Source: Brevibacillus sp. DP1.3A (GTDB lineage: Bacteria; Bacillota; Bacilli; Brevibacillales; Brevibacillaceae). Taken from it: DNA of 64,000 nucleotides. The first letter of the stretch is position 1. Each line of letters begins with the position of its first letter. The stretch is from the NCBI RefSeq assembly GCF_013284245.2, contig NZ_CP085876.1, positions 5,776,001-5,840,000 on the forward strand. The letters run 5' to 3'. Under the pieces are notes generated by a model. That model did not search any database. It worked only from the letters and a program-made list of their open reading frames with translations, and was not told the DNA's origin. A program made the translations under genes and the position numbers. Positions 59,873 to 64,000 of this stretch are shown here, one piece after another.

Positions 59873-61465
59873 TTATTGGAACGCCGCTTCTCTTACATAG
59901 ATGCCGCCACTCGGTGTGATATAAACACCGTTCACGTTCGCGCGTTTTCCGTACAAGATTTCATCGACTGCGAGGAAAATCCATGGTGCATCTTTAAACA
60001 CATTTTCTTGCACGACGCCATACAGCTGCTTTTGCTTGTCTTGGTCTGACGATTGTGTCGCTTCCTTGATGCTTTGGTCGACAAGGGCATTTTTGTAGAA
60101 AGCCGTGTTCGCTCCCGCAGGCGGGAAGTTCTCGCTGCTAAACAACGAACGCATCGCATTGTCTGGATCAGCAGAGGACCAGCTTACGTACCACATGTTC
60201 ATTTTTGCTTCTTCTGGCGACTTGATGCCGTAGATTTCATCAGACAGCGTCGCTTCTTCCATCGATTTCACTTCAACGGTGATGCCGACCTTTTGCAATT
60301 GCTGCTGAATGAATTGCATGCCCTTCATCGTATCCGAGTTCGTATTGCCCCAGATGTCCGTTGTGAAGCCGTTCTCGTAGCCTGCTTCTTTCAAAAGCTG
60401 CTTCGCTTTTTCGATGTTGTATTCATAGGCGCCTTGCTTCGCATAGTGGGCAATCGTCGGGGACATCACGGATTCCAGTTGTGCGCCATACCCGGATTTC
60501 ACGACTTTAATGAACGCGTCCTTGTCCACTGCATGATTGATCGCTTGGCGTACACGCGGATCATCAAACGGCTTTTTCAGCATATTAATCGAGACATAGC
60601 GTGTGATCGTAGATGGTGTGCGCTCTACCTTTACTCCCTCTGCTCCGTTCAGTGTCTCTACTTGCTGCTCCGGCAACGGATAAATGACATCGGCCTCACC
60701 CGTCTTCAGCATGGCTACGCGGGAGCCGTTTTCAGGAACGGGCTTGTAGACGATTTTACCGACCTTGGCTGCTCCCTTGTTCCAGTGATCTGGATTCAGC
60801 TCTACCGTCAGATGGTCACCCTGTACCCATTCCACGAATTTATATGGACCTGTACCGACTGGATTTTTGGTAATGTCTTTGCCGTACTTTTCCAGAGCCG
60901 CCGGGCTGATGATTCCCGTCGTGAACTTGTTGATCATCGCGGAAAACGGCTGGTTCAGCGTCACTTTCACTGTGTGCTCGTCGACAACCTCTGTAGACTT
61001 GATGTATTTGTAGTTTCGATAGGCTCTCAAGTTGTTGTCTTTGTTGCTCATCCGGTCGAAATTGATTTTGACCGCTTCGGCATTGAATGGAGTACCGTCA
61101 TGGAACTTCACGTTTTGCCGGAGCTTGAAGGTGTACGCTGTCGCATCTTCATTAACCGAATATTCAGTCGATAGACCTGGCATGAGCTTCAAATCCTTGT
61201 CATAAATCAGAAGCCCTTCAAACATCGCGCTTTGGACACCTGATGACAGTGCATCCCCTGTATTTTGCGGGTCCATCGTGATAAAGTTTTCGTTTACGGC
61301 GATGACCATCTGATCCTTTTGCGGCGCTCCCGTCGTTGTCCCCCCATTGGAAGCTGCCGGAGTTCCACTATTACTGCCACTACCACCGCCACTGGAACAT
61401 CCGAAAAGTAAAGCCACTGAAAAAAGTAAGACGGATGCGGTTCGCAAAAACGATGCTTTTTTCAT
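59873..61465 (-). CDS. Dipeptide-type ABC transporter substrate-binding lipoprotein, DppA-like
   Basis: 530 residues with a lipobox (ALLFGCSSGG), a Gly/Ser/Thr linker, then an SBP_bac_5 domain (DPQNTGDALSSG..., YTFKLRQNVKFHDGTPFNAEAVK in part). The family binds dipeptides, nickel, opines or glycosides. Its position between sugar oxidoreductase and kinase genes suggests a glycoside or opine-like ligand rather than peptides. First transporter gene, followed by dppB after the hairpin. Confidence 0.92.
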   Translation of the reverse strand: MKKASFLRTASVLLFSVALLFGCSSGGGSGSNSGTPAASNGGTTTGAPQKDQMVIAVNENFITMDPQNTGDALSSGVQSAMFEGLLIYDKDLKLMPGLSTEYSVNEDATAYTFKLRQNVKFHDGTPFNAEAVKINFDRMSNKDNNLRAYRNYKYIKSTEVVDEHTVKVTLNQPFSAMINKFTTGIISPAALEKYGKDITKNPVGTGPYKFVEWVQGDHLTVELNPDHWNKGAAKVGKIVYKPVPENGSRVAMLKTGEADVIYPLPEQQVETLNGAEGVKVERTPSTITRYVSINMLKKPFDDPRVRQAINHAVDKDAFIKVVKSGYGAQLESVMSPTIAHYAKQGAYEYNIEKAKQLLKEAGYENGFTTDIWGNTNSDTMKGMQFIQQQLQKVGITVEVKSMEEATLSDEIYGIKSPEEAKMNMWYVSWSSADPDNAMRSLFSSENFPPAGANTAFYKNALVDQSIKEATQSSDQDKQKQLYGVVQENVFKDAPWIFLAVDEILYGKRANVNGVYITPSGGIYVREAAFQ

Positions 61466-61537
61466 ATCTTTTCCCCCTTGTCTTCGTCTACTCTATGGGT
61501 GATATCTGGATGTCCATGGATAGGCCTAGCCTGCCGG

Positions 61538-62602
61538 TTATCGGGTAAATACGATTTCTCTTCCGGTCGCAGCTGATTCGTATATGCCGCACAGAATCTT
61601 CATCATTTCCACGCCGTCCTGTACTGGGCTAAGTGTTTCTTTTTCACCCAAAATGCATGCGATGAAGTGATCGATCTCATTTTGGAAGCCTCGCTTGAAA
61701 TCAAATGATAATTTATCCATCTGCGGGCAGACATTTAGGATCGTGTTATGCTTTTCTGTAATGATGGACAGCTCTGGCTCCACCTCTGCGCCTCCCTTGT
61801 CTCCGTACAGCTTGACGACCAACTCGTCTTTTTTCGCATGCAGTGTATAGCTCACATCCACGAAAAGGGACGCTCCGTTTTCAAAGCGAATGAGTGCATT
61901 GGCCATATCCTCGACAGTGTTTTGGGAAGGATCGTAGTCAGCTGCTTTGTAAAAGGAGAGATTTTTGACGTTGGCGCGATTGCCCAGCTTGTTGTATGTA
62001 TTGCCGCTGACGGTCGTTACTTTTGGGCAGCCCATCAAGTACCAGCACAGATCAATGACATGCACGCCGAGATCGATGAGTGGACCTCCGCCAGATCTGT
62101 CCTTGTCAGCGAACCAGCCTCCCGGATTGCCCAAACGACGCAGACAGGATGCCTTCGCGTAATAAATCTCCCCCAGCTCGCCCGCATCGATGAACTGCTT
62201 GAGCAATTGCGCATTCGTATCGTACCTTCTCACAAAACCTACTTGGAGCAGCTTGCCACTCTCTTTTACGGCCTCTTCTATCAGGAGAGCGCTTTCAACT
62301 GTTGTACTTAAAGGCTTTTCCAAAAGCACGTGCTTACCCGCTCTAAGGGCAGCGATAGCAATATCTGCGTGCGTGTTGTTCCACGTACAAATACTCACAG
62401 CGTCTACCTGTTCATCTGTGAAAACATCCTCAAGCTTGCTGTAGTAGGTTTTGGCCCCGTACTTCTGTGCTTTTTCCCGTGCGCGCTCCTCGTTGAAGTC
62501 GACGACGGCACGAATTTCTGTACGCTCGTTTTGCTGGTACGATTGCAAGTGCATGTCTGAAATTGATCCTGCACCAATCACCGCAACTCTCACTTTTGCC
62601 AT
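61538..62602 (-). CDS. Gfo/Idh/MocA oxidoreductase, first in operon
   Basis: 354 residues: GxGxxG-type start AVIGAGSISDMH, catalytic EKP in KHVLLEKPLSTT, and DRSGGGPLIDLGVHVIDL with the catalytic Asp/His. It resembles inositol 2-dehydrogenase and glucoside 3-dehydrogenase members. AAGGAGG ten bases before the ATG at 62602 sets the start. A TTGCAA-N17-TATCAT promoter and a palindrome lie directly upstream, so it opens the transporter operon. Confidence 0.92.
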   Translation of the reverse strand: MAKVRVAVIGAGSISDMHLQSYQQNERTEIRAVVDFNEERAREKAQKYGAKTYYSKLEDVFTDEQVDAVSICTWNNTHADIAIAALRAGKHVLLEKPLSTTVESALLIEEAVKESGKLLQVGFVRRYDTNAQLLKQFIDAGELGEIYYAKASCLRRLGNPGGWFADKDRSGGGPLIDLGVHVIDLCWYLMGCPKVTTVSGNTYNKLGNRANVKNLSFYKAADYDPSQNTVEDMANALIRFENGASLFVDVSYTLHAKKDELVVKLYGDKGGAEVEPELSIITEKHNTILNVCPQMDKLSFDFKRGFQNEIDHFIACILGEKETLSPVQDGVEMMKILCGIYESAATGREIVFTR

Positions 62603-62632
62603 GATGTTGTCTTCCTCCTTGCTTCTCATCTG

Positions 62633-62661
62633 TTAATTAGTTTTTTCAGTGGAGTAATTAA
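62633..62661. promoter_or_regulatory. Candidate ROK-repressor operator
   Basis: TTAATTA (62633-62639) and TAATTAA (62655-62661), 15 bases apart, just downstream of the -10 element of the operon promoter. The position is suited to repression by the ROK protein encoded in the operon. Confidence 0.5.
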
Positions 62662-62665
62662 TAAA

Positions 62666-62694
62666 ATGATACAAAATTGTTTTAATTTTTGCAA
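62666..62694 (-). promoter_or_regulatory. Sigma-A promoter of the transporter/oxidoreductase operon
   Basis: On the minus strand TTGCAA (62694-62689), 17-base spacer, TATCAT (62671-62666), about 64 bases upstream of the first Gfo/Idh start. Confidence 0.65.
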
Positions 62695-62706
62695 TACGGA
62701 TTTCCA

Positions 62707-63663
62707 TTAAAAATTTGATGTTTTCTCTCCTGGTTGATCTAGCGCAAAAACTCCCCCTGCCGCTCCCATCACTCCAGCTTCCACCCCGATCTGACTAAGA
62801 ATGACACGTACCTCCTGCGCCAGTCCAGCGATGCATCTCTCCCTCATGCTCTTCTCAATTTCCGGCATGAGTATGGTAGACGCGTTCATCACTCCACCTC
62901 CGAAGACGATAACCTCCGGATTAAACAAATAGATTAGATTGGCTGCTCCAACTCCCAAGTAAAACCCTGCTTGCTTGATGAGTTGCTTGGAGAAAGGATC
63001 TCCTGCTAGCGCAGTCTCCCTGATTGCTTTGGCCGTAACTGGCCCATTTGTGGTTGCCAGCTTGTGGCGAGCGGCGTTTTCAATGGCAGTACCCGATGCG
63101 TAGTTTTCCAGGCAGCCTCGATTGCCGCAGCGACATGGCGGTCCGTTCCAATCGATCGAGATATGGCCAAACTCACCCGCACTCCCATCCCGCCCGCAAA
63201 CCAATCGACCGTCGCTGATCACTCCTGCCCCTACGCCTGTGCTGACGGTGACATAGATCATATTTTGGGTGCCAGCTCCTGCGCCCCATAGCCACTCCGC
63301 GATTGCCGCTGCATTCGCATCATTGAACAGCCGGACGGGCAGTCCGAACCTCTGCTGGATCAGGGCGCCAATCGGTACATTTCGCCAGCCTAGATTGCTC
63401 GCAAATACTACTTCACCGTTCGCGCTATTAATCACCCCAGCTGAAGCAATTCCTACGCCGCGTACTTTTTGGGGATCGATGCCGCTTGCTGATAGGACAT
63501 CATCAGTAGCAGACAACACCCTTTCGACCACTGCTTTTTCTCCCTCTTCCGCTAAGGTCGGCAGCTGCTTTTGTGCAATTATCCTGCCTGTGCGATCAAC
63601 CAAACCAGCCAAGATTTTGGTCCCACCCAGGTCCAGTCCAATCGCATATTCTTCTTTTGCCAT
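62707..63663 (-). CDS. ROK-family sugar kinase (glucokinase-like)
   Basis: 318 residues without an HTH: ATP motif IGLDLGGTKI, FNDANAAAIAEWLWGAG, and zinc block GHISIDWNGPPCRCGNRGCLENYASG. It should phosphorylate glucose or a related hexose. The frame extends to 63684; GAAGGAG before the ATG at 63663 decides. It lies 104 bases before the Gfo/Idh operon, which has its own promoter, so it may be expressed separately or read through. Confidence 0.92.
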   Translation of the reverse strand: MAKEEYAIGLDLGGTKILAGLVDRTGRIIAQKQLPTLAEEGEKAVVERVLSATDDVLSASGIDPQKVRGVGIASAGVINSANGEVVFASNLGWRNVPIGALIQQRFGLPVRLFNDANAAAIAEWLWGAGAGTQNMIYVTVSTGVGAGVISDGRLVCGRDGSAGEFGHISIDWNGPPCRCGNRGCLENYASGTAIENAARHKLATTNGPVTAKAIRETALAGDPFSKQLIKQAGFYLGVGAANLIYLFNPEVIVFGGGVMNASTILMPEIEKSMRERCIAGLAQEVRVILSQIGVEAGVMGAAGGVFALDQPGEKTSNF

Positions 63664-63953
63664 GCTCGTCTCTCCTTCGTTCACCTTTGCTGTTTTAAAG
63701 TTAATTTCTCCAATGACTTTATAAATTCAACTTAGCTTTATTTGTAGCACACTACCTTTCTTTCGTCCAGATTATTCAGAAAAATAGGGGCGTAGCTATT
63801 ATCTCTCGCTCTTTTCACAAATCGTGCGTTGTGATAAATCCCGTCACAAAAAATGTTTCTACTTTGTCTACCATTCGACAATATCTCCTAAAGTAAAAGG
63901 AATAGATATCCTATAAAATGGTATATATAGGCATTCTTGGAGAGGGGCGATGA

Positions 63954-64000
63954 TATCCATCTTCTATATGTGATGGAGTACCGCAACATCTGGCATCCAC
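63954..64000 (+). other. Possible start of a gene running off the window
   Basis: After a TATA-rich tract (63918-63930) a GGAGAGGGG is followed by an ATG that opens a 7-codon ORF ending ATGTGA. Its TGA overlaps ATG GAG TAC, which opens a second frame (MEYRNIWHP...) to the window end. Coupled short ORF plus gene is possible, but too little sequence is present. The rest of 63664-63950 shows no gene. Confidence 0.2.

Noticed and set aside
60053..61174. 373-codon open frame on the plus strand
   Set aside because: Antisense to the dipeptide-type binding protein; no domain and skewed composition typical of a shadow frame.
1..64000. CRISPR arrays, tRNA/rRNA genes, prophage or intact insertion sequences
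   Set aside because: Looked for regularly spaced repeats, transposase motifs and phage structural genes; none seen. The palindromic repeats are dispersed, not arrayed.

Overview
The window reads as chromosome of a Gram-positive, spore-former-like Bacillota, most likely Brevibacillus or a close Paenibacillaceae relative. The reasons are AGGAGG-type ribosome binding sites, frequent GTG and TTG starts, an SLH surface protein, BmrCD-, KtrB- and TcyP-like proteins, and moderate GC. This is inference from gene content; no rRNA or tRNA was seen. I see no prophage, transposase gene or CRISPR array.

Layout. 1-5 kb: pncB (cut by the window edge), a MOSC protein, rluF, thrC and a cold-shock gene. 5-16 kb: a Crp/Fnr regulator opposite an esterase, a MocR regulator opposite an EamA exporter, an ECF sigma/anti-sigma pair, and a BmrCD-like drug exporter preceded by a leader peptide and a textbook attenuator. 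16-24 kb: KtrB, a truncated methyltransferase beside an AT-rich hydrolase, then an M20 amidohydrolase/YfcC carrier operon with a sigma-54 promoter opposite its probable sigma-54 activator. 24-35 kb: GNAT, AraC, LacI and MarR regulators, a lipoprotein, and abgAB (p-aminobenzoyl-glutamate hydrolase) behind an unusual regulator. 35-51 kb: a secreted four-repeat protein, an oligopeptide-binding protein, hydrolase/TetR, TcyP, a nitrilase, a two-component system, an SLH protein, an ankyrin lipoprotein, an orphan 569-residue protein, and an E. coli-type SpeD.

52-64 kb, all on the minus strand, forms one catabolic locus: a ROK sugar kinase, three Gfo/Idh/MocA proteins (one lacking the catalytic EKP motif), a TIM-barrel isomerase/epimerase, a ROK repressor and a complete Dpp/Opp-type ABC importer. 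There is no glycosidase, which suggests oxidative (3-keto) handling of glycosides rather than hydrolysis.

The intergenic space carries at least three kinds of palindromic element with terminal inverted repeats: two copies of about 495 bp, two shorter relatives of 118 and 222 bp, and two copies of a separate 165-bp family. Paired changes between copies preserve the stems. These elements, the exporter attenuator, the sigma-54 module and the glycosidase-free sugar locus are the most rewarding parts of the window.
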